Shown here piece by piece: positions 44,515 through 55,217 of a stretch of 64,000 bases of DNA. The notes beneath the pieces were generated by a model that saw only the letters and a list, made by a program, of their open reading frames with translations, was not told the origin of the DNA and did not search any database. Within the stretch, counting starts at the first letter, position 1; each line of letters starts with the position of its first letter. The stretch comes from Limosilactobacillus gorillae (GTDB taxonomy: Bacteria; Bacillota; Bacilli; Lactobacillales; Lactobacillaceae), in the NCBI RefSeq assembly GCF_001293735.1, contig NZ_BCAH01000022.1, positions 1 through 64,000 on the forward strand, read 5' to 3'. The translations under genes and the position numbers were made by a program.

Positions 44515-45411
44515 CTAACTATTTTTAAACATTTTTTCAGGTTGATAGTGGTGGTCGACCAGCTTGTAGACGGCCTTGGTATCACCCTGATAAGTTACAA
44601 CCACCCGTGCCTTCTGTGGGTTTAGCTCGGTCTGTTTAAGCCATCCCCCATTCTGAACCCTTTGCCACTGCTCGGCGTTCAACTCAGCATGAGGTAGGTC
44701 CTTAACGGCGTAATCTAATGGGTATAAGTTAACCATTCCACTGGCCGTGACCATGTCCTGAATATCATCCAGGCTTAGGGTCTGGTCCAGGGTGAAGCCC
44801 CCAGATTTAAGTCGGGTTAGAGAAGACATCACCCCCGGATAGCCTAGCTTATTAGCCAGGTCAACCGCAAGCGTCCGAACGTAGGTCCCCTTAGAGCAGC
44901 CAACCCTAAAACGAACCCGTTGAACCTGCTCTTCTTGGTCGTAAGTACTTGAAATTAGCGTAAAATGATCGATTGTAACCTGGCGCCTGGGGCGTTCAAC
45001 GGTCTCACCAGCTCGGGCGTACTCGTAAAGACGCTTACCGTTAACCTTGACGGCTGAGTACATGGGTGGGATTTGGACGATCGTCCCAGTCATATCAGTC
45101 ATCGTTTTTTCTAACGTTTCCTTATCAATGGGAATTTTAACTGGCTTCTGGTCGATCACCTCACCATCGAGATCCTCCGTTGTGGTTGCCTTGCCAATTA
45201 AAACCTCGCCAGAATACTCCTTACCAGAGGCCATTAGATACTCAACTGTCTTGGTAGTGTTGCCGATTGCGATTGGTAAGACTCCGTCAACATTAGGGTC
45301 CAAGGTCCCTGAGTGGCCAATCTTCTTGGTGTGGAGAATCCGTCGTAAGCGGGCGATGCAGTCAAATGAGGTCATCCCCCGCTCCTTATAAAGTGGAATG
45401 ATTCCGTCCAT
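44515..45411 (-). CDS. truB: tRNA pseudouridine(55) synthase
   Basis: TruB makes pseudouridine 55 in the T-loop of tRNAs. The 298-aa protein has the catalytic Asp in HSGTLDPNVDGVLPI (family form HTGTLDP), plus KGTYVRTLAVDLA in the core and a C-terminal PUA-like region. It lies between rbfA and ribF. A small terminator separates it from rbfA. Confidence 0.97.
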   Translation of the reverse strand: MDGIIPLYKERGMTSFDCIARLRRILHTKKIGHSGTLDPNVDGVLPIAIGNTTKTVEYLMASGKEYSGEVLIGKATTTEDLDGEVIDQKPVKIPIDKETLEKTMTDMTGTIVQIPPMYSAVKVNGKRLYEYARAGETVERPRRQVTIDHFTLISSTYDQEEQVQRVRFRVGCSKGTYVRTLAVDLANKLGYPGVMSSLTRLKSGGFTLDQTLSLDDIQDMVTASGMVNLYPLDYAVKDLPHAELNAEQWQRVQNGGWLKQTELNPQKARVVVTYQGDTKAVYKLVDHHYQPEKMFKNS

Positions 45412-45430
45412 GTGTCTTCCTTTCTATACC

Positions 45431-45455
45431 AAAAAAGAGCCCGCAGTCCTGGGCT
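45431..45455 (-). terminator. Short terminator between rbfA and truB
   Basis: AGCCC-AGGACTGC-GGGCT is followed by CTTTTTT on the minus strand. The stem is only 5 bp, so readthrough into truB is likely. Confidence 0.6.
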
Positions 45456-45470
45456 GGGGCCCCTTTTTAA

Positions 45471-45833
45471 TTAAAGTTCGTTCTTACGGTGTAATTCGTT
45501 AATTAGTTCGTCAATTCGACTCCCGTACTCAATCGATGGGTCACGGACAAACTTGATTTCTGGTGCCTTGAAGATGTTTAAACGGCTCCCCAATTCACTC
45601 CTGACCAGCCCACTAGCCTTATCCAACCCAGTTTGGGTCTTCTCAGCATCTGAAGCTAGCTTGGAGAGAATCGTATAGTAAATCGTTGCCTGCTGAAGGT
45701 CACCAGTTACGTCAACACCGGTTACCGTAACCCCCTGAACCCGGGGATCACGAACCCGCTTTAAAAGAATGTCATCAACTTCGCGCTGGATTTGTTGCGC
45801 CAAGCGTTCCACCCGAAATTGCTTATTGGGCAT
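45471..45833 (-). CDS. rbfA: 30S ribosome-binding factor A
   Basis: RbfA is a late 30S assembly factor that binds near the 5' end of 16S rRNA. The 120-aa protein has a single KH-like domain with RVEGLAQQ-type N-terminus (RVERLAQQIQREVDDIL) and VTGVDVTGDLQQATIYYT. It follows infB by 12 bases. Confidence 0.96.
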   Translation of the reverse strand: MPNKQFRVERLAQQIQREVDDILLKRVRDPRVQGVTVTGVDVTGDLQQATIYYTILSKLASDAEKTQTGLDKASGLVRSELGSRLNIFKAPEIKFVRDPSIEYGSRIDELINELHRKNEL

Positions 45834-45845
45834 GCGTGTCCCTCC

Positions 45846-48122
45846 TTACTTAACTGGAACTTCCTTCATGTGGTAGGCTTCGATAACGTCGCCTTCCTTA
45901 ACATCATTGTAGTTCTTAATTGTCAAACCACATTCAAAGCCCATCTTAACTTCCTTAGCATCATCTTTGAAACGCTTCAGGGAGCCCAGTTCACCTTCGT
46001 AGACAACTACACCGTCGCGAATTAGGCGAACCTTCGCGTCCCGGGTAACCTTACCAGAGACAACCATCCCCCCGGCGATCGTTCCAATCTTGGAAGCCTT
46101 GTAGAGTTGACGTACTTCAACTTGACCCAGTACTTCTTCTTCGTAGACTGGTTCTAGCATCCCCTTCATGGCATCTTCAACTTCTGCAATGGCGTTGTAG
46201 ATAACCCGGTGTAAGCGAATGTCAATGCTGTTAGATTCGGCTTCTGACTTGGCTAGTGGCGTTGGCCGAACATTAAACCCAATGATGATAGCATTAGATG
46301 CTTCGGCCAGGGTAACGTCGGATTCAGAAATTGCCCCAACGGCCTTGTGAATAATGTCAACACGAACCCCATCAACCTGGATCTTTTGCAGACTCTGAGC
46401 AAGGGCTTCGACGGACCCTTGGACGTCAGCCTTGATAATAATCGGCAGGGACTTCATTTCCCCCTTCTTCATCGTGTCAAAGAGGTTGTCCAAGGTTACG
46501 TGACTAGTCTGGCGCCGCTTTTCGTCCTCGGCACGCTTAGCACGTTCTTCACCGGCAGCCCGGGCCGTTTTTTCGTCGTCAAAGACAACAAAATGATCTC
46601 CGGCTTCCGGAACCCCGTTGAGCCCAGTAATTTCTACTGGTGTTGACGGTGAAGCATCCTTGATCCGGCGTCCGTTTTCGTTGGTCATCGTCCGTACCCG
46701 ACCAAAGGTGTCCCCAACAACAATTGGGTCACCAACGTGAAGTGTCCCCTGTTGAACCAAGAGGGTGGCAACAGATCCTTTCCCATGGTCCAGACGGGCT
46801 TCAACAACCGCTCCGGCCGCATTTTGGTCCGGATTAGCCTTTAATTCCATCACTTCGGCTTGCAGAAGAATCATATCGAGCAGTTCGTCGATGTTCTTGC
46901 CGAACTTGGCGGAAACCTTAACATAAATCGTGTCCCCGCCCCAATCTTCAGGAATTAAGCCGTATTCAGTCAGCTGTTCCGTCACGTGATCTGGGTTAGC
47001 ACCTGGCTTATCAATCTTGTTAACCACAACGATGATCGGGGTCCCAGCAGCCTTGGCGTGGTTAATGGCTTCAATTGTCTGTGGCATTACCCCGTCATCG
47101 GCGGCTACAACTAAGACCGTGATGTCGGTGATGTTAGCTCCCCGCGCCCGCATTTCAGTGAAGGCAGCGTGTCCTGGGGTATCCAGGAAGGTAATCAACT
47201 TATCGTTGTATTTAACCTGGTAGGCCCCGATTGCCTGAGTGATTCCCCCGGCTTCGCCTTCGGTAACGTGAGAATGACGAATCTTATCCAGAAGCGTGGT
47301 CTTCCCGTGGTCAACGTGTCCCATAACCGTTACAACCGGTGGCCGGCTCTCAAGGTTAGCGTCGTTGTTAATCCGTTCGTCAAAGAAGTGGTCTAAATCG
47401 GCCACGTCGACTTGAACCTTTTCCTTGGCTTCGATGCCATAATCGGCTGCCAGGATCTCAATCGTATCCGCATCCAGGGATTGGTTTTGGTTAACCATTA
47501 CACCCAGCATGAAGAGTTTCTTGATAATTTCGGCTGGAGAGCGGTGTAATACCTTCCCCAGGTCTTGAGCGTTCATCCCATCCGTATATTCAAGAACCTC
47601 TGGCAACGGCCGATCCTTACGTTGGGTTGGTGCCTTTGGAGCCGTATCACGTAAGCGTTGGTTATGGTTGTTACGATTCTTCTTCTTATTTTTTTTACCG
47701 TTTTTGAACCAGTGAGCGCCCTGTCCCTGGCTGTTGTTATTGTTTCGGCCACCCTGCTTATTACGCTTAGCTTGGCTATTGTTACCATTACCGTTATTGC
47801 TGTTGCGCTGGTTATGGTTGTTATTACCACCATTACTGTGGTTAGCCCGGTTACCGTTGTGGCTCCCCTGATTATTTTGTTCCCCGTGGCGCTTATTGTC
47901 CGCGTGAGCTTGGTTAGCTGGCTTGGAAGCCACCTTTTGTTTGGAAGCTTTTTGTTCCTTAGCCGGTCCCTTTGCAAGGGAACGTAATTTGTTTGCTTCG
48001 TCAGTTGTAACGGAAGACATATGGGTCTTAACGTCCATCCCTTCCTTTTTAGCTACGTTAACCAGGTCCCTGCTTGGCATATTGAGCTCTTTAGCTAATT
48101 CATAGATTCTTTCTTTGGCCAT
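45846..48122 (-). CDS. infB: Translation initiation factor IF-2
   Basis: This GTPase places initiator tRNA on the 30S subunit and joins subunits. The start is [15 protein letters not shown] at 48122 (GGGAGAG upstream; the ATG at 48140 is part of the leader). The 758-aa protein has an N-terminal IF2-N domain, then a low-complexity Asn/Gln/Gly/Arg-rich linker (about residues 55-165), then the G domain with [23 protein letters not shown] and NKIDKPGA, and domains II-IV. It lies in the nusA-infB operon. Confidence 0.97.
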   Translation of the reverse strand: MAKERIYELAKELNMPSRDLVNVAKKEGMDVKTHMSSVTTDEANKLRSLAKGPAKEQKASKQKVASKPANQAHADNKRHGEQNNQGSHNGNRANHSNGGNNNHNQRNSNNGNGNNSQAKRNKQGGRNNNNSQGQGAHWFKNGKKNKKKNRNNHNQRLRDTAPKAPTQRKDRPLPEVLEYTDGMNAQDLGKVLHRSPAEIIKKLFMLGVMVNQNQSLDADTIEILAADYGIEAKEKVQVDVADLDHFFDERINNDANLESRPPVVTVMGHVDHGKTTLLDKIRHSHVTEGEAGGITQAIGAYQVKYNDKLITFLDTPGHAAFTEMRARGANITDITVLVVAADDGVMPQTIEAINHAKAAGTPIIVVVNKIDKPGANPDHVTEQLTEYGLIPEDWGGDTIYVKVSAKFGKNIDELLDMILLQAEVMELKANPDQNAAGAVVEARLDHGKGSVATLLVQQGTLHVGDPIVVGDTFGRVRTMTNENGRRIKDASPSTPVEITGLNGVPEAGDHFVVFDDEKTARAAGEERAKRAEDEKRRQTSHVTLDNLFDTMKKGEMKSLPIIIKADVQGSVEALAQSLQKIQVDGVRVDIIHKAVGAISESDVTLAEASNAIIIGFNVRPTPLAKSEAESNSIDIRLHRVIYNAIAEVEDAMKGMLEPVYEEEVLGQVEVRQLYKASKIGTIAGGMVVSGKVTRDAKVRLIRDGVVVYEGELGSLKRFKDDAKEVKMGFECGLTIKNYNDVKEGDVIEAYHMKEVPVK

Positions 48123-48126
48123 ACGC

Positions 48127-48450
48127 TCACTCTCCCTCATTTAGTTTAGTTATTAATTGATGGATTTTCTTCGCAAAACCTGCCCCGGTAACCCCAATAA
48201 TTGTACGGGCCTGTCCAATTGACTGGCTAATCTCAAACCGTGAGAAGTCATTGACTACTTCCACACCATAGCTTTGGCACTTATCATTGATCTTTTTTCC
48301 GGTCGAACTCCCAACATCGCTAGCGATGAAGACCAACTTTAATTGCCCCTTTTGGATCGCCGTTAGGACCGTCCCTTCGCCGGTTACCAATTGACCGGCA
48401 CGACGGGCTAGGCCGAGAAGGTTTAAAATTTGCTGACGCTGATTAACCAT
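48127..48450 (-). CDS. ylxQ: YlxQ-like L7Ae-family RNA-binding protein
   Basis: The 107-aa L7Ae/L30e-fold protein probably binds kink-turn [18 protein letters not shown] and [14 protein letters not shown] are the typical segments. The ATG at 48450 overlaps the ylxR stop. The longer frame starts with TTG. It sits in the conserved rimP-nusA-ylxR-ylxQ-infB-rbfA order. Confidence 0.93.
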   Translation of the reverse strand: MVNQRQQILNLLGLARRAGQLVTGEGTVLTAIQKGQLKLVFIASDVGSSTGKKINDKCQSYGVEVVNDFSRFEISQSIGQARTIIGVTGAGFAKKIHQLITKLNEGE

Positions 48451-48745
48451 TTTTTCCAAACAGCTCTTGGCGGGCTTGCTGGTGATCAGCGTACTTAATC
48501 AACTCATCATAGAATTCGTCAGTGAGCGTTACCCCGAAGGCCTTATCAAAGGTCCGTTCCTTTTTTGCCCGTTGTGCAATATCCACGCTCACAGCAACAT
48601 AGGCTCCACGCCCTGGTTTCTTCCCAGTTGGATCAAGTGAAACTTCATTTTCCCTATTCTTGACAACCCGGATTAGTTGCCGTTTAGGTACCATTTCTCC
48701 GGTCACGATATCCTTACGCATCGGTATTTTTTTCTTTTTCAACAT
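48443..48745 (-). CDS. ylxR: YlxR (DUF448) RNA-binding protein
   Basis: The 100-aa basic protein carries the DUF448 pattern with PMRKDIVTGEMVPKRQLIRV and DPTGKKPGRGAYV. The start at 48745 follows GGGGTG. The longest frame runs back 54 residues into nusA and is not supported. It overlaps ylxQ by 8 bases. Confidence 0.93.
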   Translation of the reverse strand: MLKKKKIPMRKDIVTGEMVPKRQLIRVVKNRENEVSLDPTGKKPGRGAYVAVSVDIAQRAKKERTFDKAFGVTLTDEFYDELIKYADHQQARQELFGKNG

Positions 48746-48782
48746 TTTTTCACCCCGTTGCTTTTTTTGATAAGGACTTAGA

Positions 48783-50030
48783 CTAGTTTTCGTCTTCGAA
48801 GATGTCGTCTTCATCATCTTCTTGAACCGGTGCTGCTGAATCAGTTTCAATTGGCTTGACAATCTCAACTGGTGTATCAAAAACTTCAGTATCCTCTTCT
48901 TCAGCACTGGCTTCAGCTTCTGAGGTCGACTTGATGTCGATCTTGTAGCCGGTTAGTTGGGCAGCAAGCCGGACGTTTTGTCCGCGCTTACCAATCGCTA
49001 GTGATAATTGATCATCCGGTACGATTACCGTACAACCACGGTGAATTCGTTCTTCATGCTCACGTCCGTTTTCGTCAATGCCGGCCGGTTCATCAACTTC
49101 ACCGTTATTTTTATCAAAGAGAATCCCCTCCACTTCGGCTGGGTTCAGCGCGTTGCGGATAAATTCTTCTGGTGCTTCTTCATACTTAACGATATCAATG
49201 TTTTCGCCGCCCAACTGGTTGACAATGGCTTGAACTCGGGAACCACGTGGTCCAACACAAGTCCCCACCGGATCGATATTTTCATCGCGGGAGAAGACGG
49301 CCACTTTGGCCCGGTCACCGGCTTCGCGGACGATTCCCCGAACTTCAACAATCCCCTCTTGAATTTCAGGAACTTCTTTTTCAAAGAGGCGCTTAAGTAG
49401 GTCTGGGCTGGTCCGGGAAACGAACACAAGCGGGCCACGGGAACCACTCTTATCATTGACCCGGGTAACATAAACCTGGATCCGGTCGTGAACCCGGTAG
49501 TGTTCATTTGGCATTTGATCGCGCTTGTTCATGGCTGCTTCAACCCCGTCGCCGAGATCAACATAAATGTAACGATCGTCTTCGCGTGACACTTCCCCCT
49601 CTACTAAATCATCCTTTAACTTGTTGTACTTGTCAAAGATGATGTTTCGTTCTTCATCACGCAGCTTTTGTAAAACAACGCTTTTAGCGGTTTGGGCCGC
49701 CAGGCGTCCGAAGTTTCGTGGCGTAACTTCTTCCTTGAAAAGGTCCCCTAATTCATAGCCCCGGTTAACCTTAAGTGCATCTTCTAAGGAGACTTCCTCG
49801 ACCGGGTTGGTCACTTCTTCAACCACCGTCTTGGCAGCCAGAACGGTAAACTTACCAGTCCGGTCGTTGATTTCGACTTCGACGTTGGCCGAGTTGTCTT
49901 CGTAATTCTTTTGGTAAGCGTTGGCCAGGGCATCCTTTAAGGCCTCAATGATGACTTCCTTTTTGATCCCCTTTTCCTTTTCAAGGATGTCCATTGCATC
50001 AAGTAATTCTACTTGGTCTTTCTTGCTCAT
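48783..50030 (-). CDS. nusA: Transcription termination/antitermination factor NusA
   Basis: NusA binds RNA polymerase and controls pausing and termination. The 415-aa protein has an N-terminal polymerase-binding domain, an S1 domain (VEGEVSREDDRYIYVDLG), two KH domains (DPVGTCVGPRGSRVQAI; LSLAIGKRGQNVRLAAQL) and an acidic tail ending DDEDDIFEDEN. It follows rimP by 20 bases. Confidence 0.98.
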   Translation of the reverse strand: MSKKDQVELLDAMDILEKEKGIKKEVIIEALKDALANAYQKNYEDNSANVEVEINDRTGKFTVLAAKTVVEEVTNPVEEVSLEDALKVNRGYELGDLFKEEVTPRNFGRLAAQTAKSVVLQKLRDEERNIIFDKYNKLKDDLVEGEVSREDDRYIYVDLGDGVEAAMNKRDQMPNEHYRVHDRIQVYVTRVNDKSGSRGPLVFVSRTSPDLLKRLFEKEVPEIQEGIVEVRGIVREAGDRAKVAVFSRDENIDPVGTCVGPRGSRVQAIVNQLGGENIDIVKYEEAPEEFIRNALNPAEVEGILFDKNNGEVDEPAGIDENGREHEERIHRGCTVIVPDDQLSLAIGKRGQNVRLAAQLTGYKIDIKSTSEAEASAEEEDTEVFDTPVEIVKPIETDSAAPVQEDDEDDIFEDEN

Positions 50031-50050
50031 TCTTTCGACTCCTTCAACTC

Positions 50051-50530
50051 TTAAAATTTAATCGCTAGGCGGGCCTTGGCAACCTTGGCACGCGGGATTA
50101 CTACTTGCTTTTGGCGAGTTTTATCCATGTATTCAATGGTTAACTCTTCTGGGTTTAATTGGCGAAGGTAACCTTCGTAGACCTTACGTCCGTCAATCCG
50201 TTGGTACAATGACACGTTTACGTATTGGTCAAGGGCCCGTTGGTAATCAACTTCTCGCTTTAAGGGCCGCTCAGCTCCCGGTGAAGAGACCTCCAGGAAG
50301 TAGGCCTGAGGGATTGGGTCCGGATCAGCAGCGTCCAGTTGTTCACTTAACTGATCGCTTACGATCGCACAATCCTCCAGCGTAATACCGCCCTCTTTAT
50401 CGATGTACACCCGTAAATACCAGCTTTTGGCTTCCTGAACGAATTCCACTTCATAAAGTTCGAAATTGTGTTCCGAAAGAATGGGTTCCACCAGTGCCGT
50501 GACAGTCTCGACTACGGTTTTATTACTCAT
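50051..50530 (-). CDS. rimP: Ribosome maturation factor RimP
   Basis: RimP assists 30S maturation. The 159-aa protein starts [18 protein letters not shown] after a perfect GGAGGTG. The longest frame adds 17 residues without support. [14 protein letters not shown] is the conserved core. It is the first gene of the nusA-infB operon. Confidence 0.96.
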   Translation of the reverse strand: MSNKTVVETVTALVEPILSEHNFELYEVEFVQEAKSWYLRVYIDKEGGITLEDCAIVSDQLSEQLDAADPDPIPQAYFLEVSSPGAERPLKREVDYQRALDQYVNVSLYQRIDGRKVYEGYLRQLNPEELTIEYMDKTRQKQVVIPRAKVAKARLAIKF

Positions 50531-50556
50531 TTCGTCACCTCCCGCTTCATTGCAAT

Positions 50557-50581
50557 AAAAAGAGTGAGCATCTCTGCTCAC
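50557..50581 (-). terminator. Hairpin terminator in the rimP-nusA leader
   Basis: GTGAGCA-GAGA-TGCTCAC is followed by TCTTTTTATT on the minus strand. It lies downstream of the promoter at 50608-50636 and 27 bases before the rimP start, so it acts on the operon's own leader. It may also stop polC transcripts. Confidence 0.75.
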
Positions 50582-50607
50582 CCCCTCAACGAGTTATTTC
50601 AATTAAT

Positions 50608-50636
50608 AATATACCATTCTTTGCCCGTTCTGACAA
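50608..50636 (-). promoter_or_regulatory. rimP-nusA operon promoter
   Basis: The minus strand has TTGTCA, 17 bases, TATATT with a TGG extension before the -10. Confidence 0.8.
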
Positions 50637-50726
50637 GCTTAGTACCCATTCCTTACCGTTAAGCATCTAAACTTTATCGCTTTTTATTGATTAACCCGAT
50701 CGGCACCCCTTAAATTGGAGCCCGGT

Positions 50727-53700
50727 TTACAGCATATCAAACAGTGATAGCTGATTTTTGTCCGGGAGCCCATCTAGGACGTGGTTGGCGGACATAAACT
50801 CAATTAGGGTCTTAGAAACCTTCCCCCGTTCGGATAGGTCCTGCTTAGATAAGAAGGGCTTTTCTTCCCGGGCAGCTACAATCTGCTTGGCCACGCTGAC
50901 CCCCAGCCCCGGAACGGCCCGGAACGGGGCAATCAAAGTATCACCGTCAATCAGCCAGTCAGTGGCATCAGAGCAATCAATATCAACCATCTTGAACTTA
51001 AAGCCCCGCTCCAACATTTCATTGGCTAATTCTAGAATCGTTAAAAGCGACTTTTCCTTGGCACTGGCATCATTACCTTTACTAGTGATTGCCTTCATGG
51101 CTTGCTTAACAGCATCCTTCCCGTGACTCATGGCCACGACATCAAAATCGTCAGCCCGGACGGAGAAGAAGGCGGCGTAATAAACCAGTGGAAAGTATAC
51201 CTTGAAGTAGGCGATTCGCAGGGCCATTAGGACATAGGCGGCTGCGTGGGCCCGTGGGAACATGTACTTGATCTTCAGACATGAATCCAGGTACCACTGT
51301 GGAACCCCGACTTCGGTCATCTTTTCCTGCCATTCCTCGGGGATCCCCTTTCCCTTACGGACATGTTCCATGACCTGGAAGGAGGTCTCCGAATCAAGGC
51401 CATAGTGGATCAAGTCGGTCATGATGTTATCCCGGCACCCAATCACGTTAGCAATCGTAGCGGTGCCGTTTTTGATTAACTCCTGGGCATTATCCAGCCA
51501 CACCCCGGTTCCATGGGATAAGCCAGAAATTTGGAGTAGCTGGGAATAGTTCTTTGGGTGGGTATCCTCCAGCATTCCCCGTACGAAACGGGTCCCAAAT
51601 TCCGGCAACCCCAACGTCCCGGTCTTAGAGTAGATTTGTTCTTCAGTCACTCCAAGGGCGTCGGGACTGGAAAAGAGGCTCATCACGCCTGGGTCATCCA
51701 TCGGGATCGACTGCGGGTCGATCCCCGACAAGTCCTGGAGAGCCCGAATCATGGTCGGGTCATCATGACCCAGGATATCCATCTTCAAGATGTTATCGTG
51801 AATTGAGTGAAAGTCAAAGTGGGTCGTTTCCCAGGCTGCGGTCTGATCGTCAGCTGGGTACTGAACCGGCGTAAAGTCATAAATCTCCATGTCATCCGGC
51901 ACAATAATGATCCCGGCTGGGTGCTGACCGGTTGTCCGTTTGACCCCCGTTGCCCCGCTGGCCAGCCGGTCCTCTTCGGCCCCTCGGAACTGAACTTCTT
52001 TGTCGCGTTCATAGGCCTTCACGTATCCGTAGGCCGTCTTGTCAGCTACCGTTCCAATTGTACCGGCCCGGTAAACATTATTTTCACCGAACAAAACCTT
52101 CATGTAATTGTGGGCGATCGGCTGATAGTCTCCCGAGAAGTTCAAATCAATATCGGGAACCTTATTTCCCTTAAAGCCCAAGAAGGTTTGGAAGGGGATA
52201 TCGTGGCCATCCCCGATCATCAGGGTCCCACACTGGGGGCACTTTTTGTCTGGCAAGTCAAAGCCCGAGGAGTACTCCCCCTTGGTGTAAAAGTGAGAAT
52301 ACTGACATTTTGGGCACCGGTAGTGCGGCGGTAGGGGGTTAACCTCGGTAATCCCGGATAAGGTGGCAACCACACTCGAGCCAACCGACCCCCGGGACCC
52401 GACGAGGTACCCGTCCTTGGTCGACTTAGCTACCAGGCGCTGAGCGATCAGGTAGTGCACGGAGAATCCATTGGAAACGATCGAATTAAGCTCTAACTCG
52501 ACCCGGTCCTTAACCAGTTTTGGCAGGGGATCGCCGTACCACTCCTTGGCCGTCGTCCAGGTCCGATCTTGGATCTCCTGTTCGGCACCTTCCATGTGCG
52601 GTGGGTACAAGCCGGCCTTAACCGGGCGAATCCCGTCGTCAACCATCTCGACAATCAAGTGGGTGTTATCAACGACAATTCGCTTAGCCACGTCCGGAGC
52701 TAGGAAGTTAAAGAGCTCTAGCATCTCGTCGGTAGTCCGGAAGTGAACGTCAGGGCGCTGCGTCCGATTCAAGGGGTTCGCGCCACCTTGAGAGTTGATC
52801 AAAATCTTGCGGTAAATGGCATCTTCAGGATTGATATAGTGGACATCCCCCGTTGCCACGACCGGTTTATTAAGGGCGTCGCCGAGTTTAACCATGTTCT
52901 TAATGACGTCTTCTAATTGGGCTTGATCAGTGATGACCCCGCTTTCCAGCAGTGGAGCGTAATTTGGCTTCGGCTGGACCTCTAAGTAATCGTAAAAGGC
53001 CGCCAGTCGCTTAGCCTCACCGTACCCCTTTTGCACCATCGCCGTGAAGACTTCCCCATCGGCACAGGCGGTCCCCAATAAAAGTCCCTCACGGTGACTA
53101 GCTAATACCGAGCGTGGAATCCGGGGAACCCGGGCGAAGTACTCGACGTTAGACAAAGAAACCAATTTGTAAAGGTTTTTTAGCCCGGCCTGAGTAGCGG
53201 CCAGGATTGTGACGTGAAATGGCCGGGCATGCCGGTAAGCCCCGTTATCAGTCATGTGCTTATTTAAGTCATCGACGTAGGTGACCCCATAACGTTTCTC
53301 GGCATCCTTTAAAAAGATGTGCAAGAGGTGTCCCGTGGCCTCTGAGTCATAAGAAGCCAAGTGGTGGTGCTCCAAAGAGACTTTGAACCGCTTGCTCAAA
53401 GTATTCAAACGGTACCCGCGTAACTTAGGGTACAAAAAGCGGGCCAGCGGTAAGGTGTCGATCACCGGCTGGGCAATCTGCCCCATTCCGTGACGTTCGT
53501 AAGCTACATTCATGAAGCCCATATCGAAGGAAACGTTATGTCCGGCTAAGAGTGCCCCCTTAGCAAAGTCATCAAAGAGCTTTAAGACCTCTTCTTCGGT
53601 CTTGGAACCCTGGACCATGTCATCAGTGATTGAGGTTAAAGCAGTGGTCTGTTCCGACAGGTGGAAGCCCGGGTCGATAAATTCATCAAAGTGGGCTAAG

Positions 53701-55073
53701 ACCTCGCCGTCTTGCATTTTAACCGCCGATACCTGGATGATGCGGTCGTAAATCGCAGATAACCCCGTGGTTTCAATATCGAAGATTACGTAGGGCTGTC
53801 CTTTTAGTTTTGCGTGATTTTCGTTATAAACTAAAGGCACCCCATCGTCAACCACGTTCGCCTCAACACCGTAAAGCATTTTGATTTTACTCTGGCCTTT
53901 TTTACTATCGTAAGAGGAGCTAAAGGCTTCTGGGAAGCCCTGCAGGCCGGCGTGATCAGTGATGGCAATTGCCGAATGCCCCCACTTAATAGCCTGTTTA
54001 ACGTATTCACCAATCGTGTTGGTAGCGTCCATCGTCGACATGGTGGTGTGCAGGTGCAGCTCCACCCGTTTTTCCCCTTCTGGGGCCCGATCCTGACGCT
54101 GTTGGTGAGAAACCTCGTTGATATCACGGGCATTGATCACTAAATCGCGCATGTAGGTGTCTTCTTGGACTGAACCACGGACCTTAACCCACATCCCCTT
54201 TTCAAGGGCGGCGAACTGAGCCTTATCATTCCCCCGGTTGTCAGCAAATTTCTTGACCGAAAACGAAGAGGTATAGTCCGTAATCTCCATAATCAATAGC
54301 TGCCGATCGGAACGTAATTCCTTAATTTCCTTGGCAAAAACGTACCCTTCGACCACAACGCTACGTTCTTCTTCGGTGATCGTCGCCATTTGAGCTACTT
54401 CTTCTTTGGGGTTAATCTGCCGACCAATTATGACCGGCCCCTCGATAGCGGCGGTACTTGCTTGTTGCTGCTGCTTTTGCTTGGCCTGTTCAATCTGTGC
54501 CCGGGCCTGCTTAACCAGTTCTTCATCGGCCTTCTTTTGTTTAGCCTTTAGTTCCTCAATCTTCGCCTGGGAAGCCGACTGGTCGACCAGGGTATGAATA
54601 TGAAAGGGAGCAAAACCCAGTTGCTGATAACATTCCTCAATTTTGCCCAATAACTTGGTGGCAAAAATCTGTTCCACTGCTTCATTTTCCATTAGCAGAT
54701 TGACCCGACCGTCATCGATTTCCGGGGTCGTCTTCAAACAGATTTCTTGTGCCATCGGTGAATTACCAGCCACCATCCGAACCACATAAGCCCAGTAGTC
54801 CCCCAGTAAGTGTTGATCAAGTTCCGTTTCTTCTGAGGTCAGGACAAACTTCACCCGCGCCTTGGCAAGTTGGTGAAAGGAAACCGCCGTCTTCTGCTCC
54901 AATTGGGTATAAACGGCTAGTGGTAATACCTTGGGCAGGTGTAAGTGAATCTCCCACACCCGTGACTGCTGGTGAACAACCACTTGTTTTATCTCACCCC
55001 CGGTTAAACGGGGGTCGGTAAAGCCAATTTGCTCCAGTAGCTTTTCAAACTGTTCCTGTTTGTTTAAGGCCAC
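50727..55073 (-). CDS. polC: DNA polymerase III alpha subunit, PolC type
   Basis: This is the replicative polymerase of low-GC Firmicutes, with built-in 3'-5' exonuclease. The GTG at 55073 with GAGGAGGG gives [17 protein letters not shown] and 1448 aa, typical. In order: N-terminal domain, OB fold ([15 protein letters not shown]), PHP domain ([14 protein letters not shown]) split by a DnaQ-like exonuclease ([13 protein letters not shown]), zinc-binding cysteines ([18 protein letters not shown]), and the polymerase active site with [12 protein letters not shown]. No terminator is visible directly after the stop. Confidence 0.99.
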   Translation of the reverse strand: MALNKQEQFEKLLEQIGFTDPRLTGGEIKQVVVHQQSRVWEIHLHLPKVLPLAVYTQLEQKTAVSFHQLAKARVKFVLTSEETELDQHLLGDYWAYVVRMVAGNSPMAQEICLKTTPEIDDGRVNLLMENEAVEQIFATKLLGKIEECYQQLGFAPFHIHTLVDQSASQAKIEELKAKQKKADEELVKQARAQIEQAKQKQQQQASTAAIEGPVIIGRQINPKEEVAQMATITEEERSVVVEGYVFAKEIKELRSDRQLLIMEITDYTSSFSVKKFADNRGNDKAQFAALEKGMWVKVRGSVQEDTYMRDLVINARDINEVSHQQRQDRAPEGEKRVELHLHTTMSTMDATNTIGEYVKQAIKWGHSAIAITDHAGLQGFPEAFSSSYDSKKGQSKIKMLYGVEANVVDDGVPLVYNENHAKLKGQPYVIFDIETTGLSAIYDRIIQVSAVKMQDGEVLAHFDEFIDPGFHLSEQTTALTSITDDMVQGSKTEEEVLKLFDDFAKGALLAGHNVSFDMGFMNVAYERHGMGQIAQPVIDTLPLARFLYPKLRGYRLNTLSKRFKVSLEHHHLASYDSEATGHLLHIFLKDAEKRYGVTYVDDLNKHMTDNGAYRHARPFHVTILAATQAGLKNLYKLVSLSNVEYFARVPRIPRSVLASHREGLLLGTACADGEVFTAMVQKGYGEAKRLAAFYDYLEVQPKPNYAPLLESGVITDQAQLEDVIKNMVKLGDALNKPVVATGDVHYINPEDAIYRKILINSQGGANPLNRTQRPDVHFRTTDEMLELFNFLAPDVAKRIVVDNTHLIVEMVDDGIRPVKAGLYPPHMEGAEQEIQDRTWTTAKEWYGDPLPKLVKDRVELELNSIVSNGFSVHYLIAQRLVAKSTKDGYLVGSRGSVGSSVVATLSGITEVNPLPPHYRCPKCQYSHFYTKGEYSSGFDLPDKKCPQCGTLMIGDGHDIPFQTFLGFKGNKVPDIDLNFSGDYQPIAHNYMKVLFGENNVYRAGTIGTVADKTAYGYVKAYERDKEVQFRGAEEDRLASGATGVKRTTGQHPAGIIIVPDDMEIYDFTPVQYPADDQTAAWETTHFDFHSIHDNILKMDILGHDDPTMIRALQDLSGIDPQSIPMDDPGVMSLFSSPDALGVTEEQIYSKTGTLGLPEFGTRFVRGMLEDTHPKNYSQLLQISGLSHGTGVWLDNAQELIKNGTATIANVIGCRDNIMTDLIHYGLDSETSFQVMEHVRKGKGIPEEWQEKMTEVGVPQWYLDSCLKIKYMFPRAHAAAYVLMALRIAYFKVYFPLVYYAAFFSVRADDFDVVAMSHGKDAVKQAMKAITSKGNDASAKEKSLLTILELANEMLERGFKFKMVDIDCSDATDWLIDGDTLIAPFRAVPGLGVSVAKQIVAAREEKPFLSKQDLSERGKVSKTLIEFMSANHVLDGLPDKNQLSLFDML

Positions 55074-55174
55074 AAAATCCCTCCTCAGTTTGTATCTTTC
55101 CATCAGGGCGTTGTTCTTTCAAACATTTGTTCGTAAGTCCGATTCTAACACCTTCCCAAAAATTTGCAATAAAT

Positions 55175-55206
55175 AGTAAAAGTGGCCGGTGTTACACCAG
55201 AGCCAC
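55175..55206 (-). terminator. Terminator after proS
   Basis: GTGGC...GGTGTAACACC...GCCAC with a small internal loop is followed by TTTTACTATTT on the minus strand. Confidence 0.75.
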
Positions 55207-55217
55207 TCACTTACTCG

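Noticed and set aside
47573-47987. Frames on both strands across the infB linker
   Set aside because: They come from the low-complexity Asn/Arg-rich coding repeat of IF-2.
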